From positions 771,001 through 835,000 of the forward strand of contig JARFJB010001603.1 of NCBI GenBank assembly GCA_036346205.1: a stretch of DNA of 64,000 nt, written 5' to 3'. This document shows, piece after piece, positions 47,273 to 59,272 of this stretch (positions are counted from its first letter, which is position 1; every line of letters begins with the position of its first letter). The notes beneath the pieces were generated by a model. That model did not search any database. It worked only from the letters and a program-made list of their open reading frames with translations, and was not told the DNA's origin. The DNA comes from Vesta saturnalis. Taxonomy: Eukaryota > Arthropoda > Insecta > Coleoptera > Lampyridae. The position numbers and the translations under genes were made by a program.

Positions 47273-47594
47273 TGCAGTTACGCACGCCCTTGGACCCAGA
47301 GCGCAGTGTCGGATTTGATTTAGTCTTGTGATAACGGGTGTCTATTAATGATTGAAGCTGACATCATGTAGCAAATTTTGGTTAGGTTGGTACCACTACA
47401 CTTCATTTCGGTCGCAACGATTGACATTAGTGTCCCATGGGGTAATCACCTTTGATGTAATCATAAACATTGTTTGTTAAAATTAAACAGACTACCCCTT
47501 CTTTTGAAAATGTTTATAGCCAATATTTGCTAATTACAATTATTTAACAAAATAAATTTTAAAATTATTGTTATGACAAAAATACAAACAAACA

Positions 47595-47765
47595 TTATTC
47601 ATTAAATTGCAAAAAATGTTGAAAATAATGACCCTGATGCTGTATACATAAATTAATTTTCCGCTTCATGTTTTCAAAAACATGCTGAAGTTCTTCCCGT
47701 GTAATTGCCTGAATCTCGTGTTCAACTGCTTCCATTAATTCATCTAAATTATGCAATCTATTTCT
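47595..47765 (-). pseudogene. mariner-family transposase C-terminal fragment
   Basis: The minus strand reads RNRLHNLDELMEAVEHEIQA, ITREELQHVFENMKRKINLC and IQHQGHYFQHFLQ. This matches the C-terminal region following the third catalytic residue of DD41D-group transposases (NxDEL...RRxxxCIxxxGxxFxHLL). The remainder is missing: the adjoining sequence is the 3' tail of a LINE. Confidence 0.7.
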
Positions 47766-47788
47766 ATAATAATAATAATAATAATAAA
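47766..47788. repeat. (AAT)n tail of the minus-strand LINE
   Basis: Seven or so AAT units on the plus strand (ATT on the minus strand) form the 3' terminus of the LINE to the right, joined directly to transposase sequence on the left. Confidence 0.75.
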
Positions 47789-47880
47789 TTGACATAGTGA
47801 ATTAGACATAGTGTAAATACAGAGAATTTATTTTTTTCCATTACCATGTCCTAACGGCGGAGTTCAGGCATGGATAAGAT

Positions 47881-47904
47881 CCGTACCTGCAAGAGCAGGT
47901 ACGG
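47881..47904. repeat. perfect 10-bp hairpin in the LINE 3' UTR
   Basis: CCGTACCTGC, AAGA loop, GCAGGTACGG. It lies between the end of the LINE coding region and its tail, where 3' UTR structures recognised by the reverse transcriptase are found in some LINEs. Confidence 0.85.
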
Positions 47905-48141
47905 AATATTTAGTAGAATCGCAATTTTAACAGGCCATGCTTATAAATAAATAAGATGATGTAGTGAAGTAATTAAGTAAGACATTAATATACAAGGATA
48001 CAATTGACAAGTGGCAGTTTAAGGGTTACAGGTTATTTTCCAAAAGAAGGTGACGGACACAATGTTTGAATTTCTGTGGTGCACAATATTTAACATCAGC
48101 TGGTACGAAACATTATTTTATTATACAAATAAGGAGGGCAC

Positions 48142-50440
48142 TTAAAAGTGATAACTTTGTGATAAAGAACGGATACACGACAAAATCGCCTCTTCCATAT
48201 TTAACCACTTAATCTCGGATAGTTTATATGATATCGGTAGTCCCCTCTTAATGCCAAAAATAAGTCGTAGGCAAGAATTTTGTACAATTTCAATTCTTTT
48301 AGAGTTATGTTGTGTAAGACAAGGACCATATACAGTAGAATAATAATTAAAATGCGACAGTACAAAAGAATTACATAAAAGAATTTTTGAACTCGTGTTG
48401 AGAGGATGCTTTACACCATAAATATATCTTAAGCTAGCATACGCACGTTGTATGCATAATTTTACGTGTTCCACAAATCTTAAGGTAGTATCAATAATTA
48501 GGCCAAAATTCTTTGTGTGGCTAACAAACGGCAAGGGGATGTTGTTAATATGAATGTCTAGTTCAGAAATTATCTGTTCCCGTTTAATCGAATTGTGCGT
48601 TGAACCAAAAAGTAAAAGTTTACATTTTGCGATATTTATATATAGGGAATGTTGTGTGGCTGATTTAATAAAGTTGGCTTAGTCATTATTAACGATCTGA
48701 TTAGCGCATTCCACATTGTTTTCTTCAAACCCGTAGTATAATTGCGTATCATCGGCATATGCATGATAGTTTAGATGTTATATACTGTATACTGTTAAAA
48801 ATGTTAAGAGCATAAATAGAGAATAAAAGGGGCCCAAAAATCGAGCCTTGTGGAACTCCACACGGGACAAGTTTACTATCTGAACTTGGATCTTCGCTAA
48901 TAACAATTTGAGCTCTACCGCTCCAATAATTTGACAGTAGAGATTCCTTCCCTTTGTAGTGCAATGTGGATACCAAGATACCGTGGTTTACAGTATCTAA
49001 CGCTTTCGAGAAGTCTAATAGTATTAAAATTACCGGTTTGTTTTTTCCATGTCCGCGAAGATGTCATCCGTGCCGTTTCACAACTAAATCCATTCCGAAA
49101 GCCAGATTGCAAACCAGGTAAGATATCGAATTGAATTGAATTGAATTGAACATACAAGACCTTTTCAAATATCTACTAATAGGTCTTAAATCTTCAGGAT
49201 TGCTTTTTTTAAGAAGTGGATGTACCAACGATATTTTCTAATTGTCTGGATAGATAGAACTTTCCATTGAAAAATTTATAACGTGCAGTATAGCAGGTAG
49301 TATTGTGGGACAGCACAACTTCAACATTTTTAAAGATATCTCATCGATTCCTACTGTGTTAGACTTTATCGACTTTATCAGTTAGGGTAAATTCCAATTT
49401 ATCTGCGACTGGTATGATGCAATTTGACATGTAATACTTTACCTAATCGCCATTGTCTGTAGATTGATATCAAAATGAAAAGACGTTTGTTGCTTTTATT
49501 TTTATGGCCAATGCCTAGGCTGCTTAATTCCTTATAAATATTACTTTTCAGGGAATTATGTCTCAAATGAAATTCAATATAGGCACGTTTTTCTCTAATT
49601 ACGGCACAATAGGCCATGTTTCTTAAGGTTTTGTAATATTGCCAATGACGGGGATCCTTCATGTTACGATATCTTGCAACTGCATTATCACGTTCTCTCA
49701 TCATGCATTTTAAATTATCAGTCAACCAAGGTGCTGCTTTTTTTGATATTCATGCGCTTCTTATTGGCGCACGTATATTAAATAAATTAACTACAGCGCT
49801 ATTAAGAAAAAATACTTTACCGTTGATACTTGTCACTTGATAGAAGCGCTGCCAATCTAGGCTCTCAAGGTCTAAAAGAAATCTCTCGGGATCAATTAAC
49901 TTCAAGTTACGATAAACATTATGTTTTGGGACCTCTTTGAAAGTATCAACCCGTAGATCCAGGAGTATTACCGCATGATCAGAAATTACGTGATTGATGT
50001 CAGCTGAAGCAATTTTTATAAAAGTTGTGTCAGAGACTAGTATGTGATCGATTAGTGTGCAAGATGTATCCGTAACTCTAGTGGGCACAGTTATCAGTTG
50101 TGAAATGCTAAAAAGGTTTAGCATTTCTAGATATTGGGGAACACCGGGCTTATTCGGGTTAAGCAAGTCTAAATTAAAATCGCCTAGACAAAGAATCTTT
50201 CACTGATAGTTAATAGATAAGAATACAGTTCTTCAAATTCAGATGTAAATTCCAGGTAATTGTGTAGAGAAGAGGAACGATAAATTATGGCTATTACATA
50301 ACCAGAAGGTTTACCTACAGTATTTACAACTATACATTCAAAGGTGGTTGGATTTACGTTAATACGTCTAATATGCATGTTTCTTCTATGATATATTGTG
50401 TTTAATCTTTCCAAGTTATGAAAATAACTGATTGTGAATA
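48142..50440 (-). pseudogene. CR1/Jockey-like LINE ORF2, degenerate
   Basis: In order on the minus strand: endonuclease pieces (MHIRRINVNPTTFECIVVNT, IAIIYRSSS, LGDFNLDLL at about 50150, LIDHILVSD, ISDHAVI), connector (MTDNLKCMMRERDNAVARY, WQYYKTLRN), and RT pieces with GFRNGFSCETA. LLSNYWSGRAQIVISEDPSS follows, then GVPQGSIFGPLLFSIY, the catalytic YADDTQLYYG near 48745-48775, and the thumb region 48142-48534 (NFGLIIDTTLRFVEHVK, CNSFVLSHFNYYSTVYGPC, RIEIVQNSCLRLIFG). The beginning of the endonuclease is missing. Frameshifts separate most blocks, but the catalytic motifs are intact. A 3' UTR of about 350 bases and an (ATT)n tail follow. Confidence 0.88.
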
Positions 50441-50649
50441 TAACGAAAAATTAATACAGGAATGAAGAATGAACGGAAAAATTATAATAAAAGCTAATGA
50501 AAAATAGACACGTGCGACTATGCCAAAAAAAAGGTAGAAACCGATTGATTTTACAATATAATTCTTAGTGTTGCAAATACTAAGCAAAGAAATTTCCTAG
50601 ATTTGACATGACGTCAGCTTCAATCATTAATAGATACGTGTAGTATTAA

Positions 50650-51745
50650 CTAGGAGCTGCCATGGTTGTTGAGACCTTGTATGTTCTTCGTGGGATCGCA
50701 AGTGCATTAATGCGCAAGGCAGGCAGCCTTGGCTCTCCCTTCAGTTGATCCTTGATTTCTCTAACTGCTCTTCTTCTTCCTTTTGTGCTTGTTTGACTCT
50801 TGCTTAGCTTGGCGTAGGTCCTTCAGAACTTCGGCTGCGAAGGTGCTGGTTGCTTCTCAGGATAACTTTGACGAAAGCATAGCTTTCCCATGTTTTTCGT
50901 GATGGATTCTCCTTCCTAGTACTCTCAAAAATGCTGCAGCTCGCCTTGAAGCGTGTCCACACAAAGAACGCATGTTCCTTCTGTGAAGGCGGAGCGCTCC
51001 GGGGTAATTGAAAATGGTGCAGGTTGTTGGTCCTCTTGTCGTCCCTACTTCTTCATGGCTCAGCGTAGTGGATATCTTTCGCCGGCACAGGCGTCTGCGT
51101 TTCTCGGCAAGTACTTCCATGGACAGCATCCCGGCTATAACACACACGGTTACCTCAGACGCAGTGCGGAATGTGCTGGTCACTGTAAGGACACATAACC
51201 GATAGAGTGGTAATATTTTCGGTCGTGATTCCTACACCTGAAGTGCATTAACCCAGGTGGCGATGCCATACGTAATGACTGACGGGACTACTGACTACAG
51301 CAGCGCTCTTCTCTTTTGTTTTTGGGTCTCCAACGTTGGGTATGAGACAAGAGAGGGCGATGCTGATTGCTGACGCTTTTGTGTATACGTGCTCCGTTTG
51401 CAGTCTAAGGTTGAGTCGAGCGTCAATCACTCCTAGGTGTCGAAGGTGCGGTTGGGATGTAATTACAAGACCACCCACTCACAGCGTGCCCGTTTCTATC
51501 CTTTTACTGGTGGAGATGAGGACAGTCTCAGTCCTACTGAAGTCATCCAACGCAAATCCTCTCGAAGGTTAATTCGAAGATGGAATATATGTCGTTAAGG
51601 TGTTCAGCGACGATCACCAAGGTTACGTCGTCTGCAAAAGCAATGGGCCTGGTTGCACTTGGTATCACCAGCTCAGTAGGTCATTGTACGTAATACTCCA
51701 CAGTAGTGGACCAAGCACTGAGGTCTGGGAACTCCACCACTGACA
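50650..51745 (-). pseudogene. R1-type LINE reverse transcriptase fragment
   Basis: Starts at its 5' side against a GT array. It reads SVLGPLLWSITYNDLLS, the catalytic IAFADDVTLVIVA near 51635, and TRTVLISTSKR-like sequence. A long thumb follows with VYTKASAISIALSCLIPNVG, FRTASEVTVCVIAGMLSMEV and LAEKRRRLCRRK. The YRT(A/V)SExxVxVIAGxxPxxxLAxER pattern is characteristic of R1-clade and related site-specific LINEs. Everything upstream of the GVPQGSVLGP block is missing. Higher GC than neighbouring DNA. Multiple frameshifts. Confidence 0.8.
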
Positions 51746-51753
51746 CTGTGCCC

Positions 51754-52110
51754 GAGTGCGCGTGTGCGTGTGCGTGTGCGTGTGCGTGCGCGTGCGCGTG
51801 CGTGTGCGTGTGCGTGTGCGTGTGCGTGTGCGTGTGTGTGTATGTATGTGTGTGTGTGTGTGTGCGCGTGTGTGTGTGAGTGAGTGAGTGTGTAACTGTG
51901 TGGTTATTGTCTGTGTTTGTGTGAGTGTGCGTGCGCGTGTACTTGTGTGCGTGAGCGCCCGTGCGAGTAAGCGTGCGTGTAAATCTGCGTTCGTGGTTGT
52001 GTGCTCGTGTGTTTTCTTGTGCGTGTACGTGTGCGTGTGCATGTGCTTGTGCGTGTGGGTTTGTGTGTGGGCTTGCGTGCGCGTGTGTGCATGTTAGTGT
52101 CCATGATAAC
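51754..52110. repeat. GT/GTGC-rich array
   Basis: GTGCGT units (51754-51835) pass into GTGT, GAGT and mixed GTGC sequence ending near 52110. It begins directly at the truncated edge of the R1-type reverse transcriptase. Confidence 0.92.
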
Positions 52111-54290
52111 TCTGGGATGGCAATATGTACGTACTTCGAATTTCAGTTTTAAGCTTTTCATTTCCCCTGGAGCTGATTAGATTTTGGGAGAAATTCAGTG
52201 ACGGCGAGGAGGGTTTATTAAGGCAGGTTTTTATTAAACATTTCTGGAACAGCTGTGTATTTTGAACATATAGACTTTGAACATATCGATTTATTATGTT
52301 CAATTAAATTTTTTTGATACGACGCGTAATCCTCAAAAAGGTAAAATTAACAAAAAAACCTATTAAAAAGCTTGCTACAGTAGATATTAACTAACACACC
52401 TATTTTAAACGAGGTATTGGTAATTGCAAAATAAATTTCTCTAATGTACAGTTTTGAATCAGTCATATACAACCTTTTTTTCTCTCTTTTATTACTACAT
52501 TGGACCAAGCTTCACTTATAAAATAAATAACATAAACGGTGTGGGCTGCGTGCCTGGTGCATGCATAACCATTTCCCATGCAAGCCTGCAATATAAAGAA
52601 TTATGTACGGTGATAACACACTTATGTATTTTACTATGGAAATAAAACGTATTATTATTATTACTTAAAAATTAAAAAAAAATATCCTAAAGCCAAAATT
52701 AAGTGTTAGTTTTTTTCTGAACAACGATTACTTTTTTAAGAAAATGTGTAGACGTATTTTTTGAAGAAAATTTAATTTTACATAACATTTCTTTATAAAG
52801 TTTCTTAATATAAAGCAAACTAAGTCTAAAAATTAATTAAGTAGGATTGAAAATGCTTAAATTGTGTTTATAGATGCGGGAAGCTTTGAAATTTTTTTTA
52901 AAATCTAAATATCTATTAACCTCTGTATGACGGAAGTTTTAAACGTCCATCTTGCATAGATTATTGTTTTTGTTTTTACAATGTTGCTTATTTTCGTTAT
53001 GAACGTATTAAAGAGACGTTGCATAATTGTTCTAAAAGATTATTATTATTAAAATTATTTTATTTCTTCCAATTTACACCACGTTGGAAGGTCGTGCGTC
53101 ACCAAATATTTTATACGTGAGCTTGGTTTTAAAATTGGAGCTGAAAAATATCTTTTGTGTACAATAAAATTGACAAAAAAAAAAGGATTTTATTGAAGAG
53201 TAAGACTTTATAATATATTACAACAATTTTTCGTTTTAGTACAAAAATTAAAATGTCAGTGACTCGTGAAGAATAAGTATTGTGCGTGAAACATACAATT
53301 CAACTCGCGCAGAATATACGATATTCTCTACTCGTTGTAGAATGCACTATTTTCTTTTACATGAGTTAAAATTTCCTATGTTTCGAGCTACTTATGTGAC
53401 ATCAATGTATTTGTTTACGAATAAAATGGTGACAAAAAACAAAATTTCTTTGTTCACGTTTAGTAATTTTTTGAAAATTTGCTTCAATATTTTTTTCATG
53501 CAAACGATTAAAATTTTAATAAATTACAAACGAACAGAATTTTACTTCGAGGTAAAGTCTAAGTGTACCCTTTAAAACCTAATTATGATTTATTTAATAG
53601 TGTTTTCCTGTGAGAATCCTACATAAGTATCTTAAACCTTACCTTAAATAAAACAAACTTGTGCGTTTTTATTATACAGATTGATAGAATTATATTTAAG
53701 TTATTGATTCAAGAATAAGTGTGACGGCAAACTATTTAATTAACAAGGAGATTATAAAAGCATTCCTACATTGTTAAGAGAAACATAATTACGAAACGTC
53801 TGAATTAAAAAACTAAAAAAATGCATGCAATATAAACAACAGCGATAGCTTAGATCAACTAAAATGTAGTTATTTGAATATGAAGTCTAAAAATCTACAG
53901 TGTAAATCATTAGGTAGGTATTTCGTATGGGTTTTCAAAACTTAAAAATATAAACAGTGTAACCTACATGAAAAACGTTCATTATGTAGAGTTATTTACA
54001 TTTACAATACAATAACCATGAAGTCAAGTCAAGTCTGATCAACTCAACTTGTATCTCCTTCAACAAGGAGGCGTAAACCGCAAATTAATTTTAATGACAG
54101 TTCGGGCAGCAACCTTAAAAACCTTCAATACATTTTGAAGCAAAATCAATCTTGAAATTTAATATTCAACTAGTTTAATGTATTAACCAAGACAGTTTTA
54201 TTATTACTTTTTGATTAATGAGAGTCTTATGTTAATAATAATAAATAAGCTGTAAACAGATTCTAAGCTTTAGTTGGCGTTTTTAGCTTT
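52111..54290. other. AT-rich stretch, no gene recognised
   Basis: AAATAAAACGTATTATTATTATTAC at about 52639-52663 looks like the 3' tail of a plus-strand LINE whose body is not recognisable. Nothing else was found. Reading frames up to 97 codons lack motifs. Confidence 0.4.
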
Positions 54291-54299
54291 TAACTTTTG

Positions 54300-54900
54300 T
54301 GTACATGAATAACAGACCAATAGCACTAATGCTTTAAATACAATATAATTCGACAATTTATTTTATATAATTATTTTCGCGTTTCAATACATGTATCATT
54401 ATCTAGAAAAGATGCATAAATAAAATAAAGTAGTTATAGTAACAAATCATTAGGTAAAACAGCAAACTTGATGTAAATTACAATTCTATATTTAAAATAT
54501 CTGTGAGTAAATACGATCAACCTATTTGATAATGATACCTACTTGCTGTTTATGTTTATAAATTTGGAATGCTTCCAAAACATCTAATTTGCTTTTATAT
54601 TGCAAACATGTAAAAATTTAATATTGTTTTGTGAACTCATAGGGTGATTATTTACTATTAAATGTTTGACATAATTTGATTTGTCTATGTTTATATTTGT
54701 AACATCTAATATGTTATTTGTGTCTAACATCAAAGTTCCGAAGTATTTGTCCAATATAAACAGGATTACAGAATGTGCAGTTCAATTTATAAATACCCGA
54801 CTTCAAAATGTCGTTAGTTGGATCTTTGGCATTAAATAAATATGTAAAAACATTGGTTTTGAAAGCTGCTTTTCTTGTTCTTTTCTAATGTGTGAGTTAT
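54300..54900 (-). pseudogene. Penelope-like element, GIY-YIG end (inverted copy)
   Basis: The minus strand at about 54640-54815 reads NDILKSGIYKLNCTFCNPVY then IGQILRNFDVRHK, an intact GIY...YIG endonuclease signature with the zinc-finger-like CxxC typical of Penelope-like elements. AT-rich 3' UTR follows (TTTGCTGTTTTACCTAATGA... to TTAGTGCTATT near 54320) and matches the 3' UTR of the plus-strand copy at 56196-56345. The reverse transcriptase is missing. Confidence 0.82.
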
Positions 54901-55181
54901 TTTTTCCAAAATATAAAAATCAAAATTAAAACCATAACATAATTAATAAACTACAAAACATAAAATTATCATTAAACAATATACATGTAAGTATTGATGG
55001 TACTACTATGTTTTCTAAAATACCCCCGCAAGAATGTATTACGTTTGTTAAATAATTTTTTTGTTTAATAATAATGCTGCATTAGTTCCAACAATGGACT
55101 TAATTTTGATCTCAGTCTTAATCAAAATTACTTCACGTTTAATAATAATATAAGTATGGAATGTTTACTTTCAGTTGTATC

Positions 55182-55182
<1 letters not shown>

Positions 55183-55240
<58 letters not shown>

Positions 55241-55241
55241 T
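55183..55241. repeat. (TA)n microsatellite
   Basis: About 59 bases of pure TA between the two inverted Penelope-like fragments. Confidence 0.95.
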
Positions 55242-55339
55242 TATAATATTCATAAATTCGGTTGAAGAAAAAATAATAATAATTATTTAATAATAATGTT
55301 TATTTACAAAAAAAAAAAAATGGTTTTGTTATGGACAGT

Positions 55340-56345
55340 CCAATTTCATCCATTTAGCTAATATTTTTATGGATAATTTAAAAAATCATATTTTTTAAAT
55401 TAAATGTTTCTGATAAGATTGTATTTTGGTTTCGTTATGTTGATGATATTCTAGCATATTTTTAGAGTTCATCAGATTTTATTGATAAGTTCTTAATTAA
55501 TATTAACAATTTACACCGTAACATAAAGTTTGCATTAAAGAAAGAACAAAATAGATTTTAACAACAAAAATTAATACGCAGAATAAGTTTGAGTTCCCCA
55601 GATTCAGAAAACCTACACATACTGACATCACGATTCATCTCATCATAAAACACATAAGTTAGCTGCATATAGATAGAGCAGTGTGAGTACTATTGAACTA
55701 AACAAATTTCAGTAAAGAGATATGAGGTATAAAACAAAATTGGGCAAGCAAATGGTTACATTCAAACATAATCGGCACTTTTAGCTAAAAATCATTTACC
55801 CAATTCACACAGAAACGGCAGAAAATAAATACACATGAATTTCATGTTTTGAAAAAATACCAGCAAAAGTAGCTCACATACTACAAAAGAACAATAAGTA
55901 CAAACCAGCTAGCAAAAGATACAACTAACCACATTTTGAAGTCGGGTACTAAATTGGACTGCACATTCTGTAATTCTGTTTATATTGGACAAGCACTTAG
56001 GGACTTTGATATTAGATGCAAATCATATTAGCGATATTACAAATTTGAACACACATACAAATAAAATTACGTCAAACATTTAATAATAGGACATCACTTT
56101 ATGACTTCACAAAGCAATATTAAATTTCTTAATTTTTGTAATAAAAAAGAAAAATTCTCACCTTTAATATATATTTTAAATAGAATTATAATTTACATCA
56201 TGTTTGCTGTTTTACCTTAATGATTTGTTACCATAACTAATTTGTTATTTTACTTATATATTTTCTCTCGATAACGATACATGTTGTATTGAAATAATTG
56301 TATAAAATAAATTGTGGAATTATGTTGTATTAAAAACATTAGTGC
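55340..56345 (+). pseudogene. Penelope-like element: RT C-terminal half plus GIY-YIG
   Basis: The plus strand reads IVFWFRYVDDILAYF (catalytic YVDD), SSDFIDKFLININNLHRNIK, FALKKEQN, then FEFXXFRKPTHTDITIHLIS-like sequence and HKLAAYR. The GIY-YIG domain follows with LKSGTKLDCTFCNSVYIGQ, where GIY has become GT. Penelope-like elements insert using this reverse transcriptase with a fused GIY-YIG nuclease. Several stops make it dead. The 3' UTR ends TTAGTGCTATT at about 56345 and is shared with the inverted copy at 54300-54900. Confidence 0.85.
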
Positions 56346-56859
56346 TATTAAATATGGAATTCCACGAAGTAAGGTTAAAGAATATAAATTTGAACAATAA
56401 ACTGCTTGACGACTGATCCTTGTATATCTTGTGCTTAAAATAATACATCCTTGCGTTTCACTGGATAAATGTATATTATTTTTAGAAAGTTGAGTATAAA
56501 ACTATACGTTCGTATCTGTAGATGTGCTCATCGTATTTTTGAACTAGATTGTAAAATTTAGAGTCAATGGTTTTAGATTAGAGTGCAAAATTGTCATTTT
56601 ATTATAGACCTTACAAATTTGAGAAAAAGTTATTTGTTTCATTAGTACAAATCATGTCAATTTTCGAGATGAGGACGCGAAGTCCAGCAGAAAATGCATT
56701 TTTTGTACGAATAAAACATAACGTTTTTTCTCCAGCTACTTATATCTTTATGTTCTGTAATTTATTTGCAGTTCGCTCACGTTTTTGGGAACCCCTTATT
56801 TATGTCGCTATCAGTATCAGACATTAATAATACTCATTTTATACAAAATGAGAATAGAA
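56346..56859. other. non-coding spacer
   Basis: AT-rich. One 78-codon frame (56591-56827, plus) has no recognised motif. Confidence 0.4.
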
Positions 56860-59272
56860 GGCCACCAACATCCCTAAGGAACAAATTTTTTGTTCATCTT
56901 AATTCATCTTAGCATACCTGTCATCTTACCTGTCATCTTCATCTTAATTCATCTCCGGCGTCCCTAAGGTCCGTTCATGTCAATTCATCTTAATGCATCT
57001 TAGTTCATCTTAACTCATCCTAATTCATCTTATTTCACCTTGAGCATTCGTAAGAACCAAAATCCTTGTACATCTTAGCATTCCTGTGCTGGCGGCCATC
57101 TTCATCTTAATTCATCTTAGCATCCCTGGTCCAGCGACCATCTTCATCTTAATACGTCTTAGTTCATCATAATTCATCTTAATGTACCCTAGCGGTCACG
57201 GCCCCTGTTATTTAGTTTTAATTATGAGTCATAATCAAATCCCTGAGAAATTTAAATTGTATTCTAATAAGGGGTACTAACACTAACTTACAAGACTGGT
57301 ATAGGACGCAGGAACTTGGTCGCGGGGCTTGGCCCCCTGTTACGGATCCCATTTTAATTATGATTCATATCACAGTCCTTTTGTTTTAATTATAAGCCAT
57401 AATCAAGACCCCCCTTCATTTTGTTTTTAATTATGAGTCATAATTAGTATCAGGGCCCCCCCCCCTTACTAGAATATAATTTCTTTCCTGTCAAATTAAA
57501 AATGGCCTCCAAGATGGCCGACAAAACAACTTAACACCCAAAATGTATATTATGACTGCTTAAAAGCAAATTGACTGCGGAATTTTTGGGCGAAGGTCCA
57601 AGAGCAAGTGTCAGTGTCCTACACCTGTCTTATAAGGTAGGACTAGGGCCCACTTATTAGAATACAATTTCAAATTTCCAAAAAATTGCAAAACAAAGTG
57701 ACCGACAACATTTAATTATTACTCATAACTAAAAATAGATTGATTTGCTTTTATTTGATTAATTGAATTGTTTGATTTGATCGAAATTGATTGATTTTGT
57801 TTGATATGCCTTGAAATTGAAAGTGTTTGCATTTACGTAATTCCTGGGTTTTCCCGGACGTCATAGAGGTATTTGAATAGTAAAAGTTTGTTATTGCTGA
57901 TTACATGACTGGAGAAACCCACAATATAATTACTTTATGTTAATACTTGTGAAATCCAATAAGTAATTTATTTCCATATTATTTGCAATGTGAAAATTTG
58001 AGCGAAATTAAAACCTGTTTATGTATTTGATTGACTGATTAAATAATTAAAAACAGAATAACCCTGGAATCTGAGTATGACTCATAGTTAAAACGAAAGG
58101 ACTGTGATAGGAATTTGATTATGGCCCATAATTAAAATGTGAGCCGTAACAGGGGCGAAGACCATTGAGCAAGTTCCTGGGTTCTATATTTGTCTTGCAA
58201 ATTAGTGTTAGCACCCTTATTAGAAAACAATTCAAATTTCCCGCCACTACAAAATGGACGAGGGATTTGATTATGCCTCATAATTAAAATAATTGTACTT
58301 TGATCTGGTCCTCGCGATTAGCTGCACAATTTAATTATGACTCATAATTAAAAACAAAATGGTGGAGGCCTTTCATGTTATGACTCCTAATTAAAATAAA
58401 ACAACATTGATAGGAATTAGACTATGATTCATAATTGAAATGTGATCCGTAACAGGGGCAAAACCCGCGAACAAGTTCTAGCATTCTATACCTGTCTTGC
58501 AAGTTAGTGTTAGCAGCCCTTATTAGAATGCAATTCAAATTTCCCGCCAAAACAAAATAAGGCTTTGGTTATGACTCATAATTAAAATAATTAGGCTTTG
58601 TCCTGCCACGCCTCTTCCTCACGTGACTACCTCCACAATTTAATCATGACTCATAATTAAAAACAAAATGTCGGAGGGTTTTGATTATGACTCATAACTA
58701 AAATGTGATTAGTAACAGGGGCAAAGCTCCGCGATCAAGTTCGTGCATCCTATACCATTCCGGAAAGTTAGTATTAGCACCCTTTATTAGAATGCAATAC
58801 AAATTTCCCGCCAAAACAGAAAGGCCAAGCGCTGTGATTATGACTCATAATTAAAAACGAAATGACAGGAGACTTTGGCCGCTACGATACATTTAAGGTG
58901 AATTAAGATGAACTAAAACGTATAAAGATGAAGATGGCCACTGGACCAGGGATGCTAAGATGAAGATGAATGCATTAAGATGAAGATGGCCGCCAGCACA
59001 CTGATGCTAAGATGACTTAAGATGAACAAGGATTTTGGTCCTCACGGGTGCTGAAGGTGAATTAAGATGAAGATGGACGACAAGATGACCGAAACAGGGA
59101 TGCTAAGATGAATTAAGCTGAGTTAAGATGAACTAAGATGAATTAAGATAAATGGATCTTAGGGATGCTGGAAATGAATTAAGATGAAGATGACAGATAA
59201 GATGACCGAAACAGGGATGCTAAGATGAATTGAAATGAAGAAAGATTTTGGTCCTTAGGGATGTTGGTGACC
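56860..59272. mobile_element. 2.4-kb foldback element of GATGAATTAA and AP-1-like repeats
   Basis: The ends are inverted repeats: GCCACCAACATCCCTAAGGA at 56861 and TCCTTAGGGATGTTGGTGAC at 59252-59271. The outer arms (56880-57190, and 58880-59250 inverted) are tandem variants of GATGAATTAA(GATGAAGATGG). The interior repeats units containing GTAACAGGGGC, CTTGCAAGTTAGTGTTAGCA, TTATTAGAATGCAATTC and an AP-1-like palindrome ATGA(C/G)TCAT flanked by TTAATT/AATTAA. Eight exact copies of that nonamer lie at 57224, 57433, 58077, 58337, 58571, 58646, 58687 and 58840, plus about seven one- or two-base variants. No open frame is present, so it is a non-autonomous element. Confidence 0.8.

Noticed and set aside
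46738..47331. His-Thr-Pro and Val-Cys rich frames on both strands
   Set aside because: Artefacts of the GT/GGGT array.
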